Assembly (NCBI RefSeq): GCF_900092135.1
Contig: NZ_FMYF01000002.1
Span: 351,014 to 415,013 of the forward strand
Length of the DNA stretch: 64,000 nucleotides
Source: Raineyella antarctica
GTDB lineage: Bacteria; Actinomycetota; Actinomycetes; Propionibacteriales; Propionibacteriaceae
Direction: 5' to 3'
Each line of letters opens with the position of its first letter. Position 1 is the first letter of the stretch. Of this stretch, positions 15,963 to 24,435 are shown piece by piece. The position numbers and the translations under genes are program-made. The notes beneath the pieces are model-generated. The model had not been told where the DNA came from. It saw nothing but the letters and a program-made list of their open reading frames with translations, and did not search any database.

Positions 15963-17483
15963 TCAGGCCCAGGGGCTCTCCACGCCGATGTACTGCGTGG
16001 TGGTGTACTCGTGGATGCCCTCGGCGCCGCCCTCGCGGCCCAGACCGGACTGCTTGGCCCCTCCGAACGGCGCGGCGGCGTTGGAGATCACCCCGACGTT
16101 CAGCCCCATCAGGCCGAACTCGATGCGGTCGCCGATGCGCAGGCCTCGGGAGATGTTCTCGGTGAATACATAGGAGGCCAGGCCATACTCGGTGGCGTTC
16201 GCCAGCTCGACCGCCTCCTCCTCGTCCTTGAAGGTGATGACCGGCGCCACGGGGCCGAAGATCTCCTCACGGATCACCCGGGCGTCCCTCGGGACGTTGC
16301 GCAGCAGTGTGGGCTCGAAGAAGTACCCGGGCCCTTCCACGCGCTTGCCGCCGACGACGATCTCCGCGCCACGATCCACGGCGTCGGTGACGAACCTCTC
16401 GATGGAATCCCTGGCCTTGGCCTCGATCATGGGGCCGACGGTGACGCCTTCCTCCAAGCCGTTGCCGACGGTGAGCGCGGACATCTTCTCGGCGAGCTTG
16501 GCCACGAACTCGTCGACGACGGACTCGTGCACCAGCAGGCGGTTGGCGGCGGTACAGGCCTCGCCCATGTTGCGCATCTTGGCGGCCATGGCCCCGGCCA
16601 CGGCCTTGTCGATGTCGGCGTCCTCGAAGACGATCAGGGGACCGTTGCCGCCGAGTTCCATCGAGGTGCGCAGCACGTTGTCGGTGGCCAGCTTCATCAG
16701 TAGTTTGCCGACGGCCGTCGAGCCGGTGAAGGAGACCTTGCGCAGGCGCGGGTCGGCCATGATCGTCTCGGAGACCATCGAGGCGGCAGTGGAGGAGACC
16801 ACGTTGAGCACGCCGGCGGGGATGCCCGCGTCGACCATGATCTGGGCGAAGTACTGGCTCGTCAGCGGGGTGAGGTGCGCGGGCTTGAGGACCATCGTGC
16901 AGCCCGCGGCGACCGCCGGGGCGACCTTGCGGGTGGCCATCGCCAGCGGGAAGTTCCACGGGGTGATCAGCAGGCAGGGGCCCACCGGCTTGTGGGAGAC
17001 CAGCATGCGGAGGTTGCCCTCGGGGGAGTCCACGTAGCGGCCGTAGTCGCGTACGGCCTCCTCCGAGAACCAGCGCAGGAACTCGCCGCCGTACCTGACC
17101 TCACCCAGGGCCTCGGCGAAGGGCTTGCCCATCTCCAGGGTCATCAGCAGCGCCAGGTCGTCCTTGCGCTCCTGGACGAGGTCGAAGGCGCGCCGCAGGA
17201 TCTCGGAGCGGGTCCGGGAGGGGGTCCGGGCCCACGCGTCCTGGGCACCGGCGGCGGCGTCCATGGCGGCCCGGCAATCCTCCTCGGTGGCCGAGGCCAG
17301 GGTGGCGATGGTCTCGCCGGTGGTGGGGTTCTCCACGTCGAAGGTGCCCCCGTCCGACGCGTCCCGCCATTCATTGTTGATCAGCAGGCCCTTCGGTGTC
17401 CTGGCGAGGACCTCCTCGACGCGGTCCTTCACGGCGAGGGCGACGGGGGCCGTGTCCTTGATGCTCATGTACCTGATGCTCAT
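15963..17483 (-). CDS. gabD: Succinate-semialdehyde dehydrogenase-type aldehyde dehydrogenase
   Basis: 506 residues of the NAD(P)-dependent aldehyde dehydrogenase superfamily. Visible: LLITPWNFPLAM, the cofactor-loop FTGSTAVGK, the general base Glu in MELGGNGP (about residue 276) and catalytic Cys in GEACTAANR (about 310). It is closer to succinate-semialdehyde dehydrogenase than to the CoA-acylating IolA, whose active site is followed by different residues. GAGAGG precedes ATG 17483; a second ATG at 17468 has a poorer site. Placed after iolB in an inositol operon, it could oxidise a C3 or C4 semialdehyde formed from inositol, for example malonate semialdehyde or 3-hydroxy-4-oxobutanoate. Confidence 0.85.
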   Translation of the reverse strand: MSIRYMSIKDTAPVALAVKDRVEEVLARTPKGLLINNEWRDASDGGTFDVENPTTGETIATLASATEEDCRAAMDAAAGAQDAWARTPSRTRSEILRRAFDLVQERKDDLALLMTLEMGKPFAEALGEVRYGGEFLRWFSEEAVRDYGRYVDSPEGNLRMLVSHKPVGPCLLITPWNFPLAMATRKVAPAVAAGCTMVLKPAHLTPLTSQYFAQIMVDAGIPAGVLNVVSSTAASMVSETIMADPRLRKVSFTGSTAVGKLLMKLATDNVLRTSMELGGNGPLIVFEDADIDKAVAGAMAAKMRNMGEACTAANRLLVHESVVDEFVAKLAEKMSALTVGNGLEEGVTVGPMIEAKARDSIERFVTDAVDRGAEIVVGGKRVEGPGYFFEPTLLRNVPRDARVIREEIFGPVAPVITFKDEEEAVELANATEYGLASYVFTENISRGLRIGDRIEFGLMGLNVGVISNAAAPFGGAKQSGLGREGGAEGIHEYTTTQYIGVESPWA

Positions 17484-17546
17484 GTGTCAGCCTCTCTTCT
17501 CGACGCCCGGGACGGACGATCCTGCGTCAGGGGTGGTGGTGTCTCT

Positions 17547-17578
17547 GCCCGTGGCCGTGGCCGTGGCCGTGGCCATGG
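17547..17578 (-). repeat. (GTGGCC)n hexamer repeat between iolB and gabD
   Basis: Four exact tandem GTGGCC units (17551-17574) lie in the 119-base gap. On the minus strand, in the +1 frame relative to the end of iolB, this reads as a His/Gly-rich string (HNHGHGHGHGHGQRHHHP) ending at a stop. It may be a slippage-prone spacer or the remnant of a His-rich tail. Confidence 0.6.
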
Positions 17579-17602
17579 TTGTGGCGAGGGCCATCGCCGG
17601 GG

Positions 17603-18499
17603 TCATTGCGCCGCCAGGGGCAGCCGGGGGTCGGCGGGAAGATCGGCCATCGTCGACGGGATCCACGCGTGGGCGGGGTCGTTGGTCACCAGCCACTCCC
17701 GTGCGCCGGGACCGGCCATCACGTTGAGGTAGTACATGTCGTAGCCGGGTGCCGCCGCGGCGGGGCCGTGCCAACCGTGCGGGATCAGGATGACGTCCCC
17801 GGCACGGACCTCGGCGGTGATGTCCAGCGGGCGCTGGTCGTCGGTGGAGTAGGCGCGGGCGTACCCGATGGGCGCCCCGGCCCCCTCCGGAGCCCCGGGC
17901 TGGGCGCGGGTCTGGAAGTAGTAGATCTCCTCCAGGGAGTTCTCGGTGTCGGTGATCTCGTCGTGCTTGTGCGGGGGGTACGACGACCAGTTGCCTCCCG
18001 GGGTGATGACCTCGCAGACCAGGAACTTCTCTGCGTCCAGGACTCCCGGCATGCCGAAGTTGTGGACCTCCCGGGTGCACATCCCCGTGCCGCGTACGCT
18101 CACCGGGACGTCCTCGGCCCGGACGACCCGCGACGGCGCGCCGGTGGCCGCAGGCGCGGTAGCCACCGCCACCGTCCCGGCGACGACCGAGGTGATCTCC
18201 ACGGCCTTGCCCGGCGTCACGTACGCCACGTCGGACGGTCCGGAGAAGACGTCGCGTCGGCCGCGCAGGTCGAACCGTTCACCTCCGACGACCTGCACCG
18301 TGAACGACCCCGACAGCGGCACGACGAGGCGTTCCTCGTCGGCCTCCGGCAGTGTCAGCACCTGCCCGGCCGTGGTCGTGGCGACCTTGATCCCGGTGTG
18401 GGCCCAGCCGTCCACCTCGACCGCGGATCCCGCCGCGCCCACCGAGAGCTCCCAGGGGCCCTCCGGTGCGCTGCCTCGCGGATATACCCATTCACCCAT
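17603..18499 (-). CDS. iolB: 5-deoxy-glucuronate isomerase
   Basis: 298 residues, matching IolB in length and in the bicupin metal-binding segments: YPPHKHDEIT, the LEEIYYFQT signature and IPHGWHGPAAAPGYDMYYLN-like C-terminal cupin motif (HGWHG). IolB isomerises 5-deoxy-D-glucuronate to 2-deoxy-5-keto-D-gluconate in myo-inositol breakdown. ATG 18499 follows GGAAAGGA. Upstream are the transketolase pair and iolD on the same strand, separated by a 224-base gap with a hairpin; downstream is the aldehyde dehydrogenase gene. Confidence 0.94.
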   Translation of the reverse strand: MGEWVYPRGSAPEGPWELSVGAAGSAVEVDGWAHTGIKVATTTAGQVLTLPEADEERLVVPLSGSFTVQVVGGERFDLRGRRDVFSGPSDVAYVTPGKAVEITSVVAGTVAVATAPAATGAPSRVVRAEDVPVSVRGTGMCTREVHNFGMPGVLDAEKFLVCEVITPGGNWSSYPPHKHDEITDTENSLEEIYYFQTRAQPGAPEGAGAPIGYARAYSTDDQRPLDITAEVRAGDVILIPHGWHGPAAAAPGYDMYYLNVMAGPGAREWLVTNDPAHAWIPSTMADLPADPRLPLAAQ

Positions 18500-18635
18500 T
18501 GCCGTGTCCTTTCCCTCCGGTCGGTCCGTTGTCACGTCCGCCCCGATCTTGTCCCGCCCGGTTCGCCGATGGTTCGCCGGGCCCTGCCTTTGCTGTCGTG
18601 CCGGTGCTGTCGTGCCGGTGATGTTGTTGTGGGGT

Positions 18636-18666
18636 GCTGCCGGGCCGCGGGAACAGGCCCGGCAGC
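18636..18666. terminator. Hairpin between transketolase and iolB genes
   Basis: GCTGCCGGGCC (18636-18646) pairs perfectly with GGCCCGGCAGC (18656-18666) around a 9-base loop. No T tract follows on either strand. It may attenuate or process the transcript within the operon. Next to it TGCTGTCGTGCCGG occurs twice in tandem (about 18590-18618). Confidence 0.45.
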
Positions 18667-18723
18667 ATCGCGTACGCCCCACGGTGACCTGCGCACGGGA
18701 CACGAGTGCCCCGGGTGACGAGG

Positions 18724-19680
18724 TCAGCCCGCGGTGACCCGTGGTCCGTGGCTCCTGGCGCCGAGGGCCTGCGCGACACGATCGGCGACCCGCCTCGGGG
18801 AGAGCCCGTACTTGTCGAGCAGGAAGTCGTTGGGCGCGGATTCCGACCAGCGGTCCTCCAGACCGTGCCGAACGACCCGGGGGCCCCCACGCCCCGACAG
18901 GATCTCCGCCACCAGGCCACCGAGGCCGGCGTGGACGGAGTGTTCTTCCACCGTCACCACCAGCGGGGACGCGCCGATCGCCTCGACCAGACCGTCCTCG
19001 TCGATCGGCTTGAGCGAGGACACGTGCACGACCTTCGCCTCGATGCCGTCCTCGGCGAGCAGCCCAGCGGCCTCGATCACCCGGGAGGTCTGCACGCCGG
19101 TCGAGACCAGCGTCACGTCGTCACCCTGGCGCAGCACGTGGACCCGTCCGGGCGAGAACCGGTAGTCGGCGTCGAACACCGGCTCCACAGCGTCACGCGC
19201 CACCCGTACGTACACCGGTCCGTCGTGGTCGGCGATCCAGGGCATCATTGCGGCGAGTTCGAACTCGTCGGCCGGGACCAGCACGGTCATGTTCGGCATG
19301 GCGCGCATCGTCGCCAGGTCCTGGATGTCCTGGTGGGTCTTGCCCGATGAACCGTTCAGGAGTCCGGCGTACGCGCCCGCCAGTCGTACGGGCGCATTGG
19401 TCTGGGAGACCATCATACGGATCTGGTCGAGCGCGCGGCAGGTGAGGAACACCCCGAAGGTGGACAGCCACGGCCGGTAGCCGAGCGTGGTGAGTCCGAA
19501 GGCCACCCCGACCATGTTCGCCTCGGCGATCCCGAGTTCGACGAAGGAGTCCGGCAGCTCGGTGGCGACCTGCACGGCCTGGGTCGACGTGGCGAGGTCC
19601 GCATCGAGGACCAGCACCCGGTCGTCGGAGCGGGCCAGGGAGAGGATCTCCTCCCCCCACACATTGCGCTGGGCCTTCAT
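18724..19680 (-). CDS. Transketolase, C-terminal half (split enzyme)
   Basis: 318 residues: the pyrimidine-binding and C-terminal domains of a transketolase, as in other two-gene enzymes. FVELGIAEANMVGVAFGL contains the Glu that activates thiamine diphosphate; the MMVSQTNAPVRLAGAYAG and SSGKTHQD segments are typical, and a C-terminal transketolase-C domain begins near residue 190. It is useless without the N-terminal half encoded just upstream, whose stop overlaps this ATG (19680). Location between iolD and iolB suggests action on an inositol-derived ketose acid; a housekeeping role is also possible. Confidence 0.9.
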   Translation of the reverse strand: MKAQRNVWGEEILSLARSDDRVLVLDADLATSTQAVQVATELPDSFVELGIAEANMVGVAFGLTTLGYRPWLSTFGVFLTCRALDQIRMMVSQTNAPVRLAGAYAGLLNGSSGKTHQDIQDLATMRAMPNMTVLVPADEFELAAMMPWIADHDGPVYVRVARDAVEPVFDADYRFSPGRVHVLRQGDDVTLVSTGVQTSRVIEAAGLLAEDGIEAKVVHVSSLKPIDEDGLVEAIGASPLVVTVEEHSVHAGLGGLVAEILSGRGGPRVVRHGLEDRWSESAPNDFLLDKYGLSPRRVADRVAQALGARSHGPRVTAG

Positions 19681-20600
19681 TGCAGTTCTCCCTCTGGGTC
19701 GTTGCCGAGCAGTTCGTGTCGCGCTTGGGCGAGTTGCTCCGGGGTGGCGACCCCGTTGTGCCACTTGAAGACGCCCTGGGTGAAGGAGATGCCCTGCCCC
19801 TTCGAGGTCCGCGAAACGATCGCGGTCGGCTTGCCCGAGGTGCCGTGCCAGGCCCGGACCTGGTCGAACGCGGACAGGATCTGTCCGAAGTCGTTGCCGT
19901 CGACGGTCAGGACGTTCCAGCCGAAACCGGTCAGGACGGCCTCCAGGTCGACGTGCCCCAGCGGCTCCGACCGGTCGAACCGGTCCCGCTCCTGGGCGGG
20001 CCAGCCGTACTGCTGCAGACCGTTGACGTCGAAGATCGCGGTGAGGTTGTCCACCCCGAAGCGTGGGGCGCTGATCACGGCCTCCCAGACCTGTCCCTCC
20101 TCGCTCTCCCCGTCACCCAGCATCACCCAGGTGTGGAAGTCCCGGTCCAGCTTCTTCGCCCCGATGGCCATGCCCAGGCCGGCGGACAGGCCCTGGCCCA
20201 ATGATCCTGTCGAGGCGTCGACGCCGGGGGTCAGCTTCATGTCGGGATGGCCCTGCAGGCGGGAGCCGCCGTGGTCGAAGGTCGCCAGCTCCTCGACCGG
20301 GAAGTAGCCGCGCAGCGCCAGGACCGAGTAGAGCCCGATCGAGCAGTGGCCCTTCGACAGGATGAAGCGGTCCCGATCCGGGGCGTGCGGTTGTGAGGGG
20401 TCGATGCTCATCTCGTTGAAGTAGAGCGCTACGAGCATGTCGGCGGCCGACAGCGGGCCGCCGATGTGGCCCGCCTTGCTGTTGGCCACCGTGGAGATGA
20501 TCAGCCACCGGACCCGGCGGGCGATCTTCTCGAGGGCTTGCGTGTCCAGGGCGCCATGCAGTTCCTGCGGTGACGCCTCTTCCTGTTGTGTGGTCCTCAT
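19677..20600 (-). CDS. Transketolase, N-terminal half (split enzyme)
   Basis: 307 residues: the diphosphate-binding domain. Seen are KAGHIGGPLSAADMLVALY, SKGHCSIGLYSVLALRGYF, GSLGQGLSAGLGMAIG and the thiamine-diphosphate motif MLGDGESEEGQVWEA with a following N in IFDVNGLQQ. Together with the downstream gene it makes a full transketolase that moves a two-carbon ketol unit. ATG 20600, GAGG nine bases ahead; it overlaps the next gene by 4 bases and lies 39 bases downstream of iolD. Split transketolases occur in several specialised sugar-catabolic clusters, supporting a dedicated role here. Confidence 0.9.
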   Translation of the reverse strand: MRTTQQEEASPQELHGALDTQALEKIARRVRWLIISTVANSKAGHIGGPLSAADMLVALYFNEMSIDPSQPHAPDRDRFILSKGHCSIGLYSVLALRGYFPVEELATFDHGGSRLQGHPDMKLTPGVDASTGSLGQGLSAGLGMAIGAKKLDRDFHTWVMLGDGESEEGQVWEAVISAPRFGVDNLTAIFDVNGLQQYGWPAQERDRFDRSEPLGHVDLEAVLTGFGWNVLTVDGNDFGQILSAFDQVRAWHGTSGKPTAIVSRTSKGQGISFTQGVFKWHNGVATPEQLAQARHELLGNDPEGELQ

Positions 20601-20639
20601 GATGTGAAACCTCTTTCGTTCCGGTCGCTCCGCCGTCGC

Positions 20640-22517
20640 CTAGACGTGGAGCCTCTGGGCGGCGCGGTGGTCGTCGTACGTCTTGCGCGCCTCGTTGCTC
20701 GAGTCGATCTCCGCCACCTCGGCGACGGGGACCTCCCACCAGGCGCCGGAGCCGCCGAAGCGTCCCTGGGCGTCGACCACCGTGTAGATGACCGCCGTCT
20801 CCTCGCCCGCCACGGCGGCCTCGAGGGCCTCCTTGAGCTCATCGGCGGTGGTGGCGGTGTAGACGGTGGCGCCGTAGCTGGCCGCGTTCTGGGCGAAGTC
20901 GACCTCCAGGGTCCGGTCGGAGAACTGGCCGGTGGCCTGGTCCCGGTACAGGAAGCGGCAGCCGAAGCCCTGCGAGCCCACGGTCCTGGACAGCGCCTCG
21001 ATGGAGCCGTACCCCTTGTTGTCCACCAGCAGGACGATCTGCTTCAGGCCCTCCTGGATGGAGGTGAGCAACTCGGAGGACAGCATCAGCCAGGTTCCGT
21101 CACCGATGAAGGTGAACACCTCGCGGTCCCGGTCGGCCAGCTTGGCGCCCACGCCGGCGGCGACCTCGTAGCCCATGCACGAGTAGCCGTACTCGATGCC
21201 GTAGCTCAACGGTCCGCCCGGCTTCCAGAGCCGGTGCAGGTCGCCGGGCATGGAGCCCGCGGCATTGATCACCACGTCGTTCGGCTTGGCGAAGGAGTTC
21301 ACCAGGCCGATGGCCACCGCCTGGGGCAGGGTGGGTGCGTCGGGCTCGGGGGCGATGATGCGGTCGACCTCCTGGCGCCACTCGTCGGCCAGCCCGTTCG
21401 CGCGCCGGCGGTGGTCCTCCGCCACCTGCCAGTCCCCCAGGAGAGCGCCGAGTTCGCGCAGCGACTCGCGGGCGTCGCCGATGAGGGCGAGCCCACCTTC
21501 CTTGTACGCGTCGAACTCCTGGACGTTGAGGTTCAGGAAACGTACGTCGGGGTTCTGGAACAGGGTGTTCGAGGCCGAGGTGAAATCGGTGTAGCGGGTG
21601 CCGATGCCGATGATCAGGTCGGCCTGGGCGGCCAACTGGTTGGCGTACCGGGAGCCGCTGGACCCGACTGCCCCGGCGTTGAGCGGGTGGCTCCACGGCA
21701 GCGAGGCCTTGCCGGCCTGGGTGAGTCCGACCGGGATGCCCGTCGCGTCGACGAACTCCTCCAGGGCCGCGGTGGCGTCGGAGTAGATCACGCCGCCGCC
21801 GGCCAGGATCATCGGCCGCTTCGCCTGGCGCACCGCCTCGGCGGCACGGTGCAGGGCCGCCAGGTCGGCGCGCGCCCGGGGCACGTACCAGGTCCGCTCG
21901 CGGAACAGCTCGACCGGGAAGTCGTAGGCCTCAGCCTGGACGTCCTGGGGCAAGGACACGGTCACGGCGCCGGTGTCGGCGGGGCTGGTCAGGACGCGCA
22001 TGGCCCCCAGCAGCGCCTCGGGGAGCTGCTCGGGCCGCGACACCCGGTCCCAGAACCGCGAGACGGCGCGGAAGGCGTCGCTGGTCGAGTCAGTGGGTGT
22101 CGTGGGGTCCTCGATCTGCTGCAGCACATATCCGGTACGCCGGGTGGCGAAGTAGTCGGAGGGCAGCAGCAGCACGGGCAGCCGGTTGGAGGTCGCCGTG
22201 CCCGCCCCGGTGATCATGTTCGCTGCGCCCGGGCCGATCGAAGTGGTGACGGCAAGGGCGCCGAGCCGGTTGCGGGCCTTGGCATAGCCGATGGCCGAGT
22301 GGACCAGCCCCTGTTCGTTGCGGCCCTGGTAGTACGGGAACTCCTCCCGGTACTGGAGGAGGGCCTGGCCGATCCCGGCCACGTTGCCGTGACCGAAGAT
22401 GCCGAAGGCGCCGCCGAAGAACGGGGCACTGACACCGTCGCGTTCCACCTGCTGCTGGGCCAGGAACCTCACGGTTGCCTGCCCCACCGTCAGGCGAAGG
22501 GTGTTCTGGGTGGTCAT
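20640..22517 (-). CDS. iolD: 3D-(3,5/4)-trihydroxycyclohexane-1,2-dione acylhydrolase
   Basis: 625 residues, a thiamine-diphosphate enzyme of the acetohydroxyacid-synthase fold. The opening LRLTVGQATVRFLAQQQVERDG, the FFGGAFGIFGHGNVAG loop and the C-terminal FIGDGTWLMLSSELLTSIQEG to NKGYGSIEALSR are typical of IolD. It hydrolytically opens the cyclohexanedione ring to 5-deoxy-glucuronate. ATG 22517 follows GAGAGG; an ATG at 22535 lacks a site. It is the first gene of a minus-strand operon (iolD-transketolase halves-iolB-gabD-tauE) read from a promoter shared divergently with two IclR regulators. Confidence 0.95.
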   Translation of the reverse strand: MTTQNTLRLTVGQATVRFLAQQQVERDGVSAPFFGGAFGIFGHGNVAGIGQALLQYREEFPYYQGRNEQGLVHSAIGYAKARNRLGALAVTTSIGPGAANMITGAGTATSNRLPVLLLPSDYFATRRTGYVLQQIEDPTTPTDSTSDAFRAVSRFWDRVSRPEQLPEALLGAMRVLTSPADTGAVTVSLPQDVQAEAYDFPVELFRERTWYVPRARADLAALHRAAEAVRQAKRPMILAGGGVIYSDATAALEEFVDATGIPVGLTQAGKASLPWSHPLNAGAVGSSGSRYANQLAAQADLIIGIGTRYTDFTSASNTLFQNPDVRFLNLNVQEFDAYKEGGLALIGDARESLRELGALLGDWQVAEDHRRRANGLADEWRQEVDRIIAPEPDAPTLPQAVAIGLVNSFAKPNDVVINAAGSMPGDLHRLWKPGGPLSYGIEYGYSCMGYEVAAGVGAKLADRDREVFTFIGDGTWLMLSSELLTSIQEGLKQIVLLVDNKGYGSIEALSRTVGSQGFGCRFLYRDQATGQFSDRTLEVDFAQNAASYGATVYTATTADELKEALEAAVAGEETAVIYTVVDAQGRFGGSGAWWEVPVAEVAEIDSSNEARKTYDDHRAAQRLHV

Positions 22518-22634
22518 CAAGATTCCTCTCGTCATTGAGCGTCCGACCGGTGCACGGATCGCGACCCACTGTTCGGCCCTCCGATGCGGGACGGGCCGGC
22601 TGCTGGTCGGCTACGTACCGCTGCACTGACCAAT

Positions 22635-22663
22635 AAGTTATCATCCAATGGACGGAGCGTCAA
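22635..22663 (-). promoter_or_regulatory. iolD promoter with internal operator
   Basis: On the minus strand TTGACG (22663-22658) and TAACTT (22640-22635) are separated by exactly 17 bases. The perfect 4-1-4 palindrome TCCATTGGA (22652-22644) fills the spacer, so a bound regulator would block RNA polymerase. The same half-sites recur before the divergent iclR gene, pointing to IclR as the binder. Confidence 0.6.
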
Positions 22664-22793
22664 CGGAGTGAGATTATTGTTTCGTGATGGTTCGGCTCGT
22701 GCATGTCCGGGCAGCGGGGTGGGATGTCGCTTCCCGACAGCCTCCCGGGCTGAGCTGGGGCCGACTGCGACCCGTAGGTTTCCGCTATTCTTT

Positions 22794-22804
22794 GTCCACT
22801 GGAC
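22794..22804 (+). promoter_or_regulatory. Operator before iclR genes
   Basis: GTCCACTGGAC is a perfect 5-1-5 palindrome sharing TCCAnTGGAC with the site in the iolD promoter. A possible -10, TATTCT, lies just ahead (22786-22791), so binding would also repress the regulator genes themselves. Confidence 0.55.
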
Positions 22805-22834
22805 GAGAAGATTGAAGATTGAAAGGAGGGGCCA

Positions 22835-23614
22835 GTGAGTGAGAACGTTCGCGGTCTGGAGCTGCTGTCCAAGGCGGACGCGGTGCTGCGTGCTCTGGAG
22901 CGTGGCGGCAGCCTGAGCACGTCCGAGCTGGCCGACGCCACGGGAGAGCCGTTGAGCAGCATGTACCGCCTGCTCTCCCACCTCGTGGCAATCGGCTGGG
23001 TGGACAAAGGCGCAAGCCGGGCCACCTACCGGCTGGGCCTGTACGTGCTGGAGGTCGGTGGGGTCTGCGATGATCGGCTCGACCTGCTGGCCACCGCACG
23101 CCCCGAGCTCGTACGCCTGCGCGACGACTCGGGGGTGACCGTCTTCCTGCACGTCCCCCGTGGCACCGGGGCTGTCTGTGTGGACCGGCTGGCGGGGCGC
23201 GGGGTCCGCTCCCTCAAGCAGATCCTGGGCGGCACGCTGCCGCTCTATGCCGGCGCGGGACCACGGGCCCTGCTCGCGCAACTCCCGCCGGCCGAGGCCG
23301 CCGAGGTCCTGCAGGCATTCGAGACCGCGGCGCGGACGGACAGCTCCATCCCTCCGCGGTCCGAACTGGAGCACGGGATGCGTCGTGATGCGGCGCGCGG
23401 CTACGCGGTCTCTGACGGGGACGTGACGCCGGGAGTGGCAGCCCTAGGCGCCCCGGTGTTCGACCACCGCGGCGAGCTGACGGCGGCCATCTCGATCAGC
23501 GGTATCCGGCAACAGATCCTGGGAGATGAGTCCGAGATGAGCCGACTCGTGACGACGGCAGCGCAGCGGGTCAGCGCAGGGCTGGGTTTCCGACCACAGG
23601 AGGAGTCCCGATGA
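22835..23614 (+). CDS. IclR-family transcriptional regulator (first of tandem pair)
   Basis: 259 residues starting at GTG 22835, preceded by AGGAGGGG. Residues ~10-75 form the winged helix-turn-helix (STSELADATGEPLSSMYRLLSHL); the rest is an IclR effector domain with GRGVRSLKQILGGTLPLYAGA and a final RGYAVSDGDVTPGVAALGAPV segment. It is transcribed divergently from iolD and likely controls the inositol genes through the TCCAnTGGA sites, with an inositol derivative as ligand (inference). It overlaps the second iclR gene by 4 bases. Confidence 0.9.
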   Translation: MSENVRGLELLSKADAVLRALERGGSLSTSELADATGEPLSSMYRLLSHLVAIGWVDKGASRATYRLGLYVLEVGGVCDDRLDLLATARPELVRLRDDSGVTVFLHVPRGTGAVCVDRLAGRGVRSLKQILGGTLPLYAGAGPRALLAQLPPAEAAEVLQAFETAARTDSSIPPRSELEHGMRRDAARGYAVSDGDVTPGVAALGAPVFDHRGELTAAISISGIRQQILGDESEMSRLVTTAAQRVSAGLGFRPQEESR

Positions 23615-24351
23615 ACGGCACCACGTCACCCCTCCTTCGCCACGCCCGCGACCTCATCGATGCCCTCAAGGACACCGAGGCGATGTCGCCGGCCCAGCTC
23701 GCGGACGCCATCGACGTCCCGAGGTCAACGGTGTACCGACTCGTCGAGGGGTTGACCGCGATCGACCTGGTGCTGACCGCTGCGGACGGCAGGGTCACCC
23801 TGTCGCAACGCTGGCTGGCCCTGGGGGACGCCGTCCAGGCGGCGCGCACGGAGTGGGCGGGCGTACGGTCCGCGATGCGGGTGGTCACCGAGCGGACCGG
23901 GTGTACCACCTACCTCAGCATCCCCGCGGGGGACCGGGCCATGTGCATCGACTGGGTGAAGGGACGGGCGGTCGAGCTGCTTATCCTCAAGCCGGGACGT
24001 TCCTTGCCCCTCTACGTCGGCGCGGCAGGTCGCGGGACCCTGGCGGGGCTCGCCGCCGAGGATCGCGAGGCCTACCTGGCGGCGGCACCCTTCCCGGCGC
24101 TGACGCCGAGCACCCTGACCACCGCGGAGCAGTTGCGGGCCGACGTGCAGTCGACCCACCGCCGCGGCTACGTCCTGTCCCAGGAGGACGTCACTCCCGG
24201 GGCGGGTGCCCTCGGTGTCCCCGTGCCTGATGACCAGGGGCGGTGCAGCGGCGTCCTCTCGGTGGGGACCCTCATCGGTGACCTCGCCCGGCGCGAGGAG
24301 GAGTTGTACAAGGAACTGTCCTCGGCGGTGGACGCCTTGCCTGGTTCCTGA
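23611..24351 (+). CDS. IclR-family transcriptional regulator (second of tandem pair)
   Basis: 246 residues. N-terminal HTH (MSPAQLADAIDVPRSTVYRLVEGL, read around residues 28-52) and an IclR effector domain with KPGRSLPLYVGAAGRG and RGYVLSQEDVTPGAGALGVPV. It starts at an ATG overlapping the first regulator's stop. The two proteins are clearly paralogous but quite diverged, so they may form heteromers or sense different ligands. A strong hairpin terminator ends the transcript. Confidence 0.9.
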   Translation: MNGTTSPLLRHARDLIDALKDTEAMSPAQLADAIDVPRSTVYRLVEGLTAIDLVLTAADGRVTLSQRWLALGDAVQAARTEWAGVRSAMRVVTERTGCTTYLSIPAGDRAMCIDWVKGRAVELLILKPGRSLPLYVGAAGRGTLAGLAAEDREAYLAAAPFPALTPSTLTTAEQLRADVQSTHRRGYVLSQEDVTPGAGALGVPVPDDQGRCSGVLSVGTLIGDLARREEELYKELSSAVDALPGS

Positions 24352-24435
24352 CCGTCGACCTGGGGCCCCGGATCCGCCGTGCTGCTGCTTCGGCCACGGC
24401 GGCACTCCGCGCGCAGCCTCTCGTGGATGGGACAC

